This document shows positions 1 through 7,675 of a stretch of 64,000 bases of DNA, piece by piece. The stretch comes from VGRW01 sp031396695. GTDB taxonomy: Bacteria > Myxococcota_A > UBA9160 > SZUA-336. The stretch lies in contig JANNLG010000052.1 of assembly GCA_031396695.1 (NCBI GenBank), forward strand, positions 6,955 to 70,954. The letters run 5' to 3'. A model generated the notes under the pieces. The model ran no database searches, was not told the origin of the DNA, and saw nothing but the letters and a program-made list of their open reading frames with translations. The stretch's first letter is position 1. Every line of letters starts with the position of its first letter. Both the position numbers and the translations under genes were made by a program.

Positions 1-291
1 GCGGTCGCGCGCGTGCTCGGCGCGGCGGGCTTCGACGGCGAAGCGCTGGTCGCGTTCGCGCAGACCGACGCGGCGAAGTCCGCGCTTCGAGAATCGACCG
101 AGCGCGCGCTCGCCGACGGTGTGTTCGGCGTGCCGAGCTTCCTCGTCGACGGGAAGCTCTTCTGGGGCTTCGACGACCTGCCGCACCTGGAGCTGCATCT
201 CGCGGGGCGCGACCCGCTCGAGCCGGGCGACGCGGAACGCTTCACGAGCTACGCCGCGAGCGCGCGGCGACGCCGCCCCGGGGAGGCGTGA
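1..291 (+). CDS. DsbA-family / 2-hydroxychromene-2-carboxylate isomerase-like protein, C-terminal end (partial)
   Basis: The reading frame is open from the first base and ends at TGA 289-291, so the 5' part lies outside the window. The visible 96 codons resemble the C-terminal half of the thioredoxin-fold DsbA/HCCA-isomerase family (GST kappa-like): GVFGVPSFLVDG carries the cis-proline GVPSF motif, and WGFDDLPHLE follows, as in 2-hydroxychromene-2-carboxylate isomerases. Those enzymes use glutathione in aromatic degradation; other members are generic disulfide oxidoreductases. The N-terminal active site (Ser or CxxC) is not visible, so the reaction cannot be assigned. The gene converges with yqeY, leaving 8 bp between the stops. 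Confidence 0.72.
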   Translation, partial: AVARVLGAAGFDGEALVAFAQTDAAKSALRESTERALADGVFGVPSFLVDGKLFWGFDDLPHLELHLAGRDPLEPGDAERFTSYAASARRRRPGEA

Positions 292-299
292 GTGACGGC

Positions 300-752
300 T
301 CAGGCGGCGGGCAGCAATTCAGCTGCGAGCTTGCGCGCGAGATTCCCGTCGACGTCGGCCTTGTGCGCCTTCATCAGCGCGCCCATCACGCGGCCCAGAT
401 CCTTGGCGGTCTTCGCGCCCGACTCGGCGATCGCGGCCTGCACCCACGCGCGCGTGGTCGCCTCGTCCGCCAGGCTGGGCAGGAACTTCAGGATCACTTC
501 GAGCTCGGTCTTCTCGGCCGCGGCCTGCTCGGCGCGGCCCGCGCTCTCGAACGCCTCGATGCTCTCGTGGCGCTGCTTCTCGAGCTTGCGCAGGATCGGC
601 AGCGCGTCGGCGTCGGAGACGGTCTCCGAGCCGTCCTCCTTCATGCGCAAGAGGAACGCCGCGCGGATGCTGCGCAGCGCGAGCAGCTCGAGCTTGCGCT
701 GGCCGCGCATGGCGTCCTTCATCTGCTCGTTCACCTGGTCGAAGATCGGCAT
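300..752 (-). CDS. yqeY: GatB/YqeY domain protein
   Basis: This 150-residue protein matches YqeY along its length: helical N-terminus (FDQVNEQMKDAMR), a central LPILRKLEKQRHESIEAF segment, and a C-terminal DLGRVMGALMKAHKADVDG segment typical of the family. YqeY resembles the tail domain of the GatB subunit of Asp/Glu-tRNA amidotransferase and is thought to bind tRNA; its exact role is not settled. I chose ATG 752 because AGGAG lies upstream at good spacing (GACAGGAGTGGTG-ATG). The frame continues upstream to 791 but without such a site. The start faces the divergent lipoprotein start at 772 across only 19 bp. Confidence 0.9.
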   Translation of the reverse strand: MPIFDQVNEQMKDAMRGQRKLELLALRSIRAAFLLRMKEDGSETVSDADALPILRKLEKQRHESIEAFESAGRAEQAAAEKTELEVILKFLPSLADEATTRAWVQAAIAESGAKTAKDLGRVMGALMKAHKADVDGNLARKLAAELLPAA

Positions 753-771
753 CACCACTCCTGTCACTCGC

Positions 772-1956
772 GTGCCCGGGCAGTCTGCCACAGGGATTCG
801 GCTCGCAGCAGTGGCGCTCGCGCTGTGGGTCGCGGGCTGCGCTTCGCCGCCGCCCGCACCCGATCCGCCGCACGTGTTTCGCGCTCCCGAGTCGGGCGGA
901 GAGGGCGAGCGCTACTCCGCGTGGTTCGGCGACGAGCGAGACGGCGTCATCTACTTCGGGCTGTCTCCGTTCTGGACCGCGCTCTGGGCAACCAGCGACC
1001 CGCGCGCGGACCTGCGCGTGCCCGGGCCGCACTTGATCGGGCGCTTCGACCTGGCGAGTGAGTCGTTCCTGTCGCCGCTCCAAGCTCGCGCGTCCGCGCC
1101 CGACGTGCGCTCGTCGGTCTGGGACGTGCTCGCGCACCCGAACGGCTGGGTCTACTACACGACCTTCTACGAGGACATGGGGCGCGTCTACCCGGCGACG
1201 GGCGAGGTCGAGCATTTCCCGGAGCTCGGCCGCGGCCTGAACGAGCTCGCGCTCGGACCCAACGGACGCATCTACGTGACGCGCTATGGGTCGGGCGTCG
1301 ATGACCCGAGCGCGAGCGGTGACGGTTCGATCGTCGTCGCGTCCGAGAGCGGCTTGAAGCTGAAGGAGATTCCGCTGCACGCGCGCGACGGCTCGGTGAC
1401 CGCTGTAAAGAGCATTGCGGTCGATCCGACCTCGGGGCGCGCGCTCGCGAATGCGGACGTGATCGCGAGCGATGGTCGCGTGGAGTTCGCGCGCTTCGGA
1501 CTCGGCCGGGAGCTCGCGCTCGTCTTCGGCCCGGTCTTCGAGCCCGAGCTGCTGTTCGTCGCCTTCGCTCCCGACGGGCGCATGTACGCGATCGAGGACG
1601 TCGACGGCCGCTTGCAGCTCGTGCTTCGCGGGGGCGTGCGCGTTCCCGCGACGCTCGACCTCGGTCCGCGCGCGGCCACCGATTTCGCGCAGGACATCCA
1701 TTTCGCAGCCGACGGCACCGCCGCGATCGCGTTCTGGTCGGGACGCGTCGAGCTGGTGCGCGAGCGCGACGGCCGGCACGAGCACGCGTCGCTCGCGTTC
1801 GCGAAGCCCGACGACTGCGGCCCGCCGCCGGGCCGCTCGCTCGTCTACAGCGCGTTCACCACGAAGACCGACGTCTACGCGACACTCTTCTGTGGCGCGA
1901 CGATCCTGCGCGCGCCGCTGCCGACGCGCTGGACGCCGATCGCGCCGGATCCCTAG
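772..1956 (+). CDS. Predicted lipoprotein with beta-propeller-like repeats
   Basis: GTG 772 gives a clear lipoprotein signal: a short polar start with Arg, the hydrophobic run LAAVALALWVAGC, and a VAGC lipobox, followed by a Pro-rich linker. The 394-residue product would be anchored in an envelope membrane. The body contains repeated blades of the type LAHPNGWVYYTTF, LALGPNGRIYVTRY, VAFAPDGRMYAIEDVDG and IHFAADGTAAIAFW, the spacing and G/N/D turns of a six- or seven-bladed propeller (NHL/SMP-30-like). No catalytic motif is evident, so ligand and function are unknown. It ends on the CTAG shared with tesB. No strong ribosome-binding site precedes the GTG; the start rests on the signal peptide. 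Confidence 0.72.
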   Translation: MPGQSATGIRLAAVALALWVAGCASPPPAPDPPHVFRAPESGGEGERYSAWFGDERDGVIYFGLSPFWTALWATSDPRADLRVPGPHLIGRFDLASESFLSPLQARASAPDVRSSVWDVLAHPNGWVYYTTFYEDMGRVYPATGEVEHFPELGRGLNELALGPNGRIYVTRYGSGVDDPSASGDGSIVVASESGLKLKEIPLHARDGSVTAVKSIAVDPTSGRALANADVIASDGRVEFARFGLGRELALVFGPVFEPELLFVAFAPDGRMYAIEDVDGRLQLVLRGGVRVPATLDLGPRAATDFAQDIHFAADGTAAIAFWSGRVELVRERDGRHEHASLAFAKPDDCGPPPGRSLVYSAFTTKTDVYATLFCGATILRAPLPTRWTPIAPDP

Positions 1957-2834
1957 AGCGAGCGATCCTCCGGCTTGCCGGTCGGGCGCATCAGGCCCTC
2001 CTGCGCGACCGACGCCACGAGCAGACCCTCGCGCGTGAAGATCGTGCCGCGCGCGAAGCCGCGCGCGCCCGCCGCCGCCGGGCTGTCCTGCACGTACAGC
2101 AGCCATTCGTCGGCGCGCATCGCGCGGTGGAACCAGATCGCGTGATCGAGGCTCGCCATCATGACCGGGCCGAGCGGGCCACTGCGGCCGTGCGGCAGCA
2201 CCACCGTATCGAGCAGCGACATGTCCGACGCGTACGCGATCACGCACTGGTGCAGGAACGGATCGTCGGGCAGGGCGGAGGTCGCGCGGAACCAGACCAG
2301 GTTCCCGCCGCGCCGCGCGGCGCCGCCGAGAAACGTCGGCGCCTCGACGTGGCGCAGGTCGATCGGCCGATCGTCGCGCACCCAGGCGAAGCTCTCCTTC
2401 GGCAGCAGGTGCTTGGCTTGTTCCGCGCGCTCGGCCCAGCCGGGCAGTGACTCGGGCGGCGGGGCCTTCGGCATCTCGAGCTGCTGGTGCTCGTAGCCCG
2501 CTTCGAGCACCTGGAACGAGACGGACATGTTGAAGATCGCCTGGCCGCGCTGGATCGCGACCACGCGCCGGGTCGTGAAGCTCTGACCGTCGCGGATGCG
2601 GTCGACGGTGTACAGCACCGGCACCTTCGGATCGCCCGGGCGCAAAAAGTACGCGTGCAGCGAGTGCGCGACGCGCCCGCTCACCGTGCGGCCGGCCGCG
2701 GCTAGCGCTTGCGCCGCAACCTGTCCGCCGAACAGACGCTCGCGCTGCGCGCGCTCGTTGCGGCCTCGGAAAATGTTCGGGTCGATCTCCTCCAGGTCCA
2801 GGAGCTCGAGCAAACCCGCCAGCGTCTCGCCCAT
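1953..2834 (-). CDS. tesB: Acyl-CoA thioesterase II
   Basis: The 293-residue protein is a full-length double-hotdog TesB. TesB hydrolyses medium- to long-chain acyl-CoA to free fatty acid and CoA in the cytoplasm. Landmarks are GGQVAAQALAAA near residue 37, HAYFLRPGDP near 60, DHAIWFHR near 230 and ARGFARG near 257. By comparison with E. coli TesB the active site is D204 (YASD), Q278 (AQEGLMR) and a hydroxyl residue at 228, which is Ser here instead of Thr. The stop shares CTAG 1953-1956 with the convergent lipoprotein. The gene is divergent from the VOC gene at 2901. Confidence 0.94.
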   Translation of the reverse strand: MGETLAGLLELLDLEEIDPNIFRGRNERAQRERLFGGQVAAQALAAAGRTVSGRVAHSLHAYFLRPGDPKVPVLYTVDRIRDGQSFTTRRVVAIQRGQAIFNMSVSFQVLEAGYEHQQLEMPKAPPPESLPGWAERAEQAKHLLPKESFAWVRDDRPIDLRHVEAPTFLGGAARRGGNLVWFRATSALPDDPFLHQCVIAYASDMSLLDTVVLPHGRSGPLGPVMMASLDHAIWFHRAMRADEWLLYVQDSPAAAGARGFARGTIFTREGLLVASVAQEGLMRPTGKPEDRSL

Positions 2835-2900
2835 GCGCGACTGCTTAGCAGATCGCCTCGGCTGCTACACTGCGGCCCACTTCGGTCCGGAGGCGCGCGA

Positions 2901-3335
2901 GTGGAAATCAACGGCATGGCCCACGTGATCCTGACGGTGGGCGACTTCGCGCGCGCGCGTGAGTTCTACGGCGCGCTGCTGTCGCTCCTGGGACTGACGC
3001 AAGTGATCGACTCGCCCGAGTACTACTACTGCGTCGGCGGCCGCACCGCCCTGGGTCTTCGGCCCGCGACCGGCGCGCACGTGGGCGAGCGCTTCGTGCA
3101 GACGCGCAGCGGTCTGCACCACCTGTGCTTCCGCATGCGCTCGCGCGAGGACGTCGACGCGCTGCATGTCTTTCTCGTCGCGCGCGGCGACGCGATCGTG
3201 CACGCGCCTCGAGAGGAGCCCTGGGCGCCCGGCTACTACTCGGTGCTGTTCGAGGATCCGGACGGGATCCGGCTCGAGGCGAACTTCGTGCCCGGCCGCG
3301 GACTGCTCGAACCGGGCGCGGTGCGCGGATCATGA
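2901..3335 (+). CDS. VOC family protein (glyoxalase/bleomycin-resistance fold)
   Basis: GTG 2901 is preceded by GGAGG seven bases upstream and gives a 144-residue protein with the beta-alpha-beta-beta-beta VOC fold: MAHVILTVGDFARAREFY at the start, GLHHLCFRM in the middle and the closing FEDPDGIRLEANFVPG motif. Candidate metal ligands are the His of MAHV, the His pair of GLHHL and the Glu of RLE. Members include lyases, isomerases, dioxygenases and resistance proteins, and the substrate cannot be read from sequence. Its stop overlaps the start of the next gene (ATGA 3332-3335), so the two are probably translationally coupled. Confidence 0.86.
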   Translation: MEINGMAHVILTVGDFARAREFYGALLSLLGLTQVIDSPEYYYCVGGRTALGLRPATGAHVGERFVQTRSGLHHLCFRMRSREDVDALHVFLVARGDAIVHAPREEPWAPGYYSVLFEDPDGIRLEANFVPGRGLLEPGAVRGS

Positions 3336-3715
3336 GCGACGAAATGGGCGACGGCGAAGGCGAGGGCGACCCGGTCGACGAGATCGCGGCGGGCGAGGAG
3401 ATTCACCTGGTGCGCAGCGCGCAGCTCGACTGGATCCACGCGCTCGCCGAGCGCCTGGCCGAGCTCGGCATCCCGCGCCAGGTGAACCCGATCGACGAGC
3501 GCCGCGCGACCGACAGCACCTGGGGGCTGTACGTGCGCGCTGCCGATCTGGAGCGCGCGAAGCTCGCCGACCGCGACGTCATGCTCGAGCTGATGCCCGA
3601 CATCCCCGAGGACTTCGACCCGTCCGCGCACGACACCAGCCAGTGTCCCGCCTGCGGCGAACCGGTCCTCGAGGGCGTCGGCGAGTGTCCGGGCTGCGGA
3701 CTGGCGCTGCTCTGA
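3332..3715 (+). CDS. Small acidic protein with C-terminal zinc ribbon
   Basis: A 127-residue protein whose ATG overlaps the stop of the VOC gene. The N-terminus is very acidic (DEMGDGEGEGDPVDE). The middle (SAQLDWIHALAERLAELGIP) looks like the helix-strand start of a DUF2007-like ligand-binding domain. The C-terminus has two CPxCG knuckles, CPACG and CPGCG, which would bind one zinc. It may be a small regulator or adaptor. I do not recognise a named family with certainty, and the zinc site is the only firm functional statement. Confidence 0.75.
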   Translation: MSDEMGDGEGEGDPVDEIAAGEEIHLVRSAQLDWIHALAERLAELGIPRQVNPIDERRATDSTWGLYVRAADLERAKLADRDVMLELMPDIPEDFDPSAHDTSQCPACGEPVLEGVGECPGCGLALL

Positions 3716-3784
3716 CAGGGTGCGCGCCTTCCGTTCGTAGCTCACGACACCGGCGGTCCGCTCCCGGGCCGCGAACGGATCGGC

Positions 3785-3913
3785 ATGCTCAGCTTGGCTC
3801 CAGGTCACGGCGACGTTCTGCTCTGGATCTTCGAGATCTTCATGTTCGTGGTCTGGCTCTGGCTGTTGATCAACATCGACACGGATCTGTTCCGCGATCA
3901 CGAAACCTCCCGC
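3785..3913 (+). pseudogene. 3'-truncated PLDc_N-type membrane protein
   Basis: The first 42 codons read as the start of a small membrane protein of the phospholipase-D-nuclease N-terminal (PLDc_N) group: LLWIFEIFMFVVWLWLLI is a transmembrane helix, followed by INIDTDLFRDHETS, the conserved element that normally leads into GWxKxLW and a second helix. After HETS the similarity stops abruptly and the frame runs into sequence that is the reverse complement of the hicA remnant. The gene has lost its 3' half at about 3908-3914. The fusion point with another broken gene suggests a deletion rather than slow decay. Confidence 0.52.
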
Positions 3914-3914
3914 G

Positions 3915-3989
3915 TCACTTCTTCGTCCATCCGATGCGAAGCAGCGCCGCGTACACGCGGCTCGCCTTTGCGGCTGGCCAGCGACTCAC
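3915..3989 (-). pseudogene. hicA: Truncated HicA toxin remnant
   Basis: Directly after hicB, overlapping its stop as GTGA, a GTG start opens a 24-codon frame containing KASRVYAALLRIGWT. That is the N-terminal helix of HicA mRNA interferases, where it normally continues as a VKRQ-G-SH segment with the catalytic His. Here it ends at TGA 3915-3917 immediately after WTKK, so the catalytic His and the rest of the dsRBD-like fold are missing. HicA is normally about 60-80 residues. The toxin should be dead. The break coincides with the truncation of the opposing PLDc_N gene. Confidence 0.65.
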
Positions 3990-4207
3990 GCTGCGGCGTG
4001 AGTTTCGAAGATCACGCTGACGGGACCCCGTGGCCCCTCATCGTGCTCGAGGCGGTCGGCCAACACCCGCAGCGCGAGCGCCTGTACGAGCGCAAGGGCC
4101 TGCTCCGCAGTGACGCCGTAGGCAAGGACGCCCGACATCCCCATCACCTCCGCGAGAAAGCGACCGTCGTCCTCTCGTTCGATCTCGACGTGGTAGCGGC
4201 CAGTCAT
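3986..4207 (-). CDS. hicB: HicB-family antitoxin
   Basis: The 73-residue protein fits HicB_lk antitoxins: MTGRYHVEIEREDDGRFLAEV, then GVLAYGVTAEQALALVQALALRVLADRLEHDE, ending in a short beta strand (VSVIFE). HicB binds and neutralises HicA and, when it carries a DNA-binding tail, represses its own operon. This short form has no obvious tail. GGGAG precedes ATG 4207. The toxin gene that should follow is reduced to 24 codons, so this is probably an orphan antitoxin left from a deletion. It might still neutralise HicA from elsewhere in the genome. Confidence 0.82.
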   Translation of the reverse strand: MTGRYHVEIEREDDGRFLAEVMGMSGVLAYGVTAEQALALVQALALRVLADRLEHDEGPRGPVSVIFETHAAA

Positions 4208-4235
4208 GAATGCTCCCTCGTCCTGATGCCTACCG

Positions 4236-5249
4236 TCACCCGAGCTGCAGCGCCGCCATCATCCCGCGCACGCGCGCGTGGAAGTCGTAAGGGTAGATGA
4301 GCTCGAGCGCGGAGGCCTCGTCGAGCCGTTTGCGCGCTTCCTCGGGCAGCACGAGGTCGGCCGCGCCCAGGTTGTCTTCGAGCTGCTCGAGCGTGCGCGC
4401 GCCGAAGATCGGCGACGTGACACCGGGCTGCGTCGCGGCCCAGTTCAGCGCGACCTGGCTCGAGGTCTTGCCGAGGCCGGTCGCGACGCTGGCCACGGTC
4501 TCCGCGATCGCGAGACCGCGGTCCGCCACGAAGCGATCGCGCATCGTCGGGTCGACCGCGCCACGCGCGCCGGACGGTGCGGCCGCGCCCTTCTTGAATT
4601 TGCCCGTGAGCAAGCCGCCGCCGAGGGGGCTCCAGGGAATCACGCCGATGCCCTCTTCGAGGCAGAGCGGGATGTGCTCGCGCTCGATCGGGCGGCAGAC
4701 CAGCGAGTACTGCGGCTGCAGCGAGTCGAAGCGCGCGGTGCCGAGCTCGCGCGCGAGTGCGGTCGCCTTCATCAGCTGCCAGGCCGAGTAGTTCGAGCAG
4801 CCGATGTAGCGGACCTTGCCCGCGCGCACGCACGCGTCGAGCGCGAGCAGCGTCTCGTCGAGCGGCGTGGTCGGGTCGTAGGCGTGCACCTGGTACAGGT
4901 CGATGTAGTCGGTGCCGAGCCGGCGCAGGCTCGCGTCGATCGCGTCGAGGATGTGCTTGCGCGAGACGCCCAGGTCGTTCGGTCCCGCGCCCATCGGCCC
5001 CGCGACCTTGGTGGCGAGCACGATCTGCTGGCGCTTGGCGCGGATCGCGCGCCCGGTGATCTCTTCGGACACGCCGTTCGAGTACACGTCGGCGGTGTCG
5101 ATGAAGTTGCCGCCCGCGTCGAGGAAGCGCGCGACGATGCGCGAAGAGGTCGGCTCGTCGCAGCCCCACTGCTCGTTCCCGAACGTCATCGTGCCGAGAC
5201 ACAGGTTCGAGACCTTCAAGCCCGTGCGGCCGAGTCTGCGCAGCTTCAT
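4236..5249 (-). CDS. Aldo/keto reductase
   Basis: The 337-residue enzyme is an NADPH-dependent (beta/alpha)8 aldo-keto reductase. The catalytic tetrad is visible: Asp and Tyr in FIDTADVYSNG, Lys in VLATKVAG and His in YQVHAYD. LQPQYSLVCR and SPLGGGLLTGKF are signatures of the YajO/YghZ-like and Tas-like branch. ATG 5249 is chosen because GGAGG sits seven bases upstream (GCGGAGGAACACG-ATG); the frame extends to 5291 without such a site. Physiological substrates are usually small carbonyls and cannot be predicted. It lies downstream of the rhomboid-like gene with 34 bp between. Confidence 0.9.
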   Translation of the reverse strand: MKLRRLGRTGLKVSNLCLGTMTFGNEQWGCDEPTSSRIVARFLDAGGNFIDTADVYSNGVSEEITGRAIRAKRQQIVLATKVAGPMGAGPNDLGVSRKHILDAIDASLRRLGTDYIDLYQVHAYDPTTPLDETLLALDACVRAGKVRYIGCSNYSAWQLMKATALARELGTARFDSLQPQYSLVCRPIEREHIPLCLEEGIGVIPWSPLGGGLLTGKFKKGAAAPSGARGAVDPTMRDRFVADRGLAIAETVASVATGLGKTSSQVALNWAATQPGVTSPIFGARTLEQLEDNLGAADLVLPEEARKRLDEASALELIYPYDFHARVRGMMAALQLG

Positions 5250-5283
5250 CGTGTTCCTCCGCGGTGTCGCACCGCGCAGGCTA

Positions 5284-7611
5284 TCACGCACAGGCGTCGG
5301 CGAGCAGAACCTCGGTCTGGTAGGCGTCGGGCGTGGGGAACTCGCGGAAGGGCAGGCCGTGCGCGCCGCTCGAGTCGGGCAGCGGCACGCCGCCGCTGCG
5401 CGCGAGCAGCTCGGCGAGCAGCGCGCGCAACGCGTCGAGCGCGTTCTCGGTGCCGGTCACGAGCTGACGCGCGCGGAAGCCGTCGCTGCGCAGGCGCGTC
5501 ACTTCGAGCGCGCCGTCGGGTGAATCGGCCCAGTTGTGCGCCAGATCGATCACGACCAGCGGCTTCGGCCCCAGACCCGAGACCAGCCCGACGCCGACCG
5601 CCTGGATGTGCGTCCACTCGATCAAGCTCGGCGCGCCGCCCTCGAGCCGCACGCGCAAGCCGGCGATGTCGAGCGCGACGGGAATCGCTGGCGTGATCTT
5701 GATCGACGAGAAGCTCGCGTGGTCCTCGGGCGGTGCGGCGAAAATCACGGTCTGGAAGTTCTCGGTCTGGAAGCTCTCGGTCTGGAAGTTCTTGTCGGCG
5801 GCCGCGGGCGCGGCTTCGACAGGCGCGGGCCGTTTGCTCGCTAGCGTGGGCGGCTCGTCCATCGCTGCGAACTCCTCGCTGACCAAGGCCTTCGGCTCGA
5901 CACCGAGCTGCGTCGGCTCGATCTCGAACAGCTCCATGGACTCGGCCGCCGGCTCGGGTCCGCGCTCCGCAGCTTCCTCGGGCAGCGCGAGGTCGGCGAG
6001 CGCCTCGTCGACGGCCGCGTCCGCGACGGGCGACTCCGCGCTGCGCGAATAGGGCGCCGGCTTCGCAGCCGGCGGAGGCGTCGGTCGGACCACGAAGCCG
6101 CTCTCCGACAGACTCTTCGAGCGCACACCCGAGTTCTCGAGCGTGAGCACGAGCTGCTCGAGCCGCGCGCGGCGTTCTTCGACGATCTCGCCGCTCTCGA
6201 GCGCGTAGCGCGCGGCCAGCAGGGCGGTGGGTGGATCGAGCTCGGTGCCGAGCTCCGCGACGCGCACCGCCTGGCCGACGGTGAGGCCGGGGTTCGCCGG
6301 ATCGAAGACCCCGCGCAGCGCGGCGATCGCCGCGTCGCGCCGCGCCTGCACCACCAGCTCCGGCACGATCCGCAACAGCGTCGTCGGCGCTACGCGGCTG
6401 CGGTGTGCGACGCGCACGAGCTCTTCCCAGATCCGCGCCGCCTGCGCGAGTTCGCCACGACGCGCGTGCAGCTCGACCAGACGCCGGGCGGAGCGCGCAC
6501 CGTCACCCGCGCGGCCCGCGGCGACGTGCGCGTCCCACGAGATCTTCAACGCGTCGGCGTCGTCCGGGCGCTCGCGCAGCACGGACTCGGCCAGCTCGAT
6601 CGCCTCGTCGTGCTTGGCGCGCTCGCGCGCGGTGAGTGCTCGCTTCAGCCGCGGGTCGAGCTTCGCGTGCACGCGGGCCTGCTCCGCGCGCGCAGCGAAA
6701 CGCTGCTCGAGGTGGAGCCGCTGCGCGCCGAGCGCGAGACCGGCGCCGGCGGCGGCTGCGATCAGGTTCGCGAGCCAGTCGTTGCCCGCGGCCACTTCCG
6801 AGTTCATGAACGCGAGCGAGAGCGTGATCTGCACCAGCAGCGCGACGGGCGCGAGCGCCCAGCCTCGCGCGTCGAACGCGAGCGCGGCCGGCCGCATCGC
6901 GCGCAGCGCGTAGTAGGTCACGCGCACGTGGCCCGCGCCGAAGCGCGCGAGGAATGCACCGAGCGCAGCGGCAGCGATTCCCGATGCGCCGACGAACGGC
7001 TCGAGCGAGCCCGACGAGCTCAGTAGCCGCGCGAGTCCGGAAGCCAGCGCGCCGCCGAACAACACGCTCGCGAAGACCGGCAGGCCGAGCCGACTCTCGA
7101 GCGCCGGGCCGACCAGCCACAACAGCAGCAGCAGCGACGCGAGGTGGAGGAGGTTCGCGTGCAGGAACGGGTGCGTGAGCCAGGCGTGCGCGCGCAACGC
7201 GTTCGCGACCAGGCCGAAGCGGTGGAACGGGTGCGCGGGGCCGGGCTTCGCGTCGGTTCCGCGCAGCGCGAGCGCCGTCATGTACGCGAGTCCGCTCTGC
7301 TCCTGCTCGAGCGCTTCCGGGTCCATGGGCGGGAGCGGCCCGCGCGCGCGCGTCCGCTCGACGAAGCGCTCGACGTCCGCGTCGCGCGCGGCATCGGCCG
7401 CCGCGTCGACGATCGCGGTCTTGGCCTCCAGATAGGGATGCTCGAGCCAGTAGCCGACCGCGTGCTCGAGCTCGACGACTTCACCGCCGTTTCCGGCCGG
7501 CTGCGATCCGCGACCGAGCAGAAACGTGGCGACAAGCACGGCCATGAGCGCGAGCGTCAGCCAAGGCAGGCGCTCGGTTGCAACGCTCTCGTCGGCGATT
7601 CGCACAATCAT
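5284..7611 (-). CDS. Rhomboid-like membrane protein with C-terminal TPR and disordered region, probably inactive protease
   Basis: A 775-residue protein. Residues 16-32 form one transmembrane helix and about 145-300 a rhomboid core: HANLLHLASLL (the HxxxxHxxxN-type helix), LFGGALASG, then GASG with the serine at residue 210. The partner helix that should carry the catalytic His reads NDWLANLIAAAAG, with Asn 282 where His is expected, so proteolysis is doubtful. About 310-480 is helical with TPR-like repeats (EAIELAESVLRERPDDADAL). Residues about 490-620 are low-complexity Pro/Glu/Ala with an FQTE repeat, and the C-terminal 130 residues form a globular domain I do not recognise. It may act as a membrane scaffold or pseudoprotease. 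Confidence 0.84.
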   Translation of the reverse strand: MIVRIADESVATERLPWLTLALMAVLVATFLLGRGSQPAGNGGEVVELEHAVGYWLEHPYLEAKTAIVDAAADAARDADVERFVERTRARGPLPPMDPEALEQEQSGLAYMTALALRGTDAKPGPAHPFHRFGLVANALRAHAWLTHPFLHANLLHLASLLLLLWLVGPALESRLGLPVFASVLFGGALASGLARLLSSSGSLEPFVGASGIAAAALGAFLARFGAGHVRVTYYALRAMRPAALAFDARGWALAPVALLVQITLSLAFMNSEVAAGNDWLANLIAAAAGAGLALGAQRLHLEQRFAARAEQARVHAKLDPRLKRALTARERAKHDEAIELAESVLRERPDDADALKISWDAHVAAGRAGDGARSARRLVELHARRGELAQAARIWEELVRVAHRSRVAPTTLLRIVPELVVQARRDAAIAALRGVFDPANPGLTVGQAVRVAELGTELDPPTALLAARYALESGEIVEERRARLEQLVLTLENSGVRSKSLSESGFVVRPTPPPAAKPAPYSRSAESPVADAAVDEALADLALPEEAAERGPEPAAESMELFEIEPTQLGVEPKALVSEEFAAMDEPPTLASKRPAPVEAAPAAADKNFQTESFQTENFQTVIFAAPPEDHASFSSIKITPAIPVALDIAGLRVRLEGGAPSLIEWTHIQAVGVGLVSGLGPKPLVVIDLAHNWADSPDGALEVTRLRSDGFRARQLVTGTENALDALRALLAELLARSGGVPLPDSSGAHGLPFREFPTPDAYQTEVLLADACA
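5746..5790. repeat. Three tandem 15-bp repeats inside the rhomboid-like gene
   Basis: Three head-to-tail copies of a 15-bp unit (consensus CTCGGTCTGGAAGTT) encode FQTE-type repeats in the disordered part of the rhomboid-like protein. The copies are nearly identical at DNA level, which points to recent slippage or to a length-variable linker. Confidence 0.7.
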
Positions 7612-7675
7612 CGCGATCGCCCGTATCGTCCCGGAGTGCGTGACTCCTTACGATTGCGGGTGGCCTTCCGGTGTT

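Noticed and set aside
319..2247. Long minus-strand frame of over 600 codons
   Set aside because: It lies antisense to the lipoprotein, yqeY and tesB genes, is Arg/Ala-rich with no family resemblance, and arises from the high-GC codon pattern.
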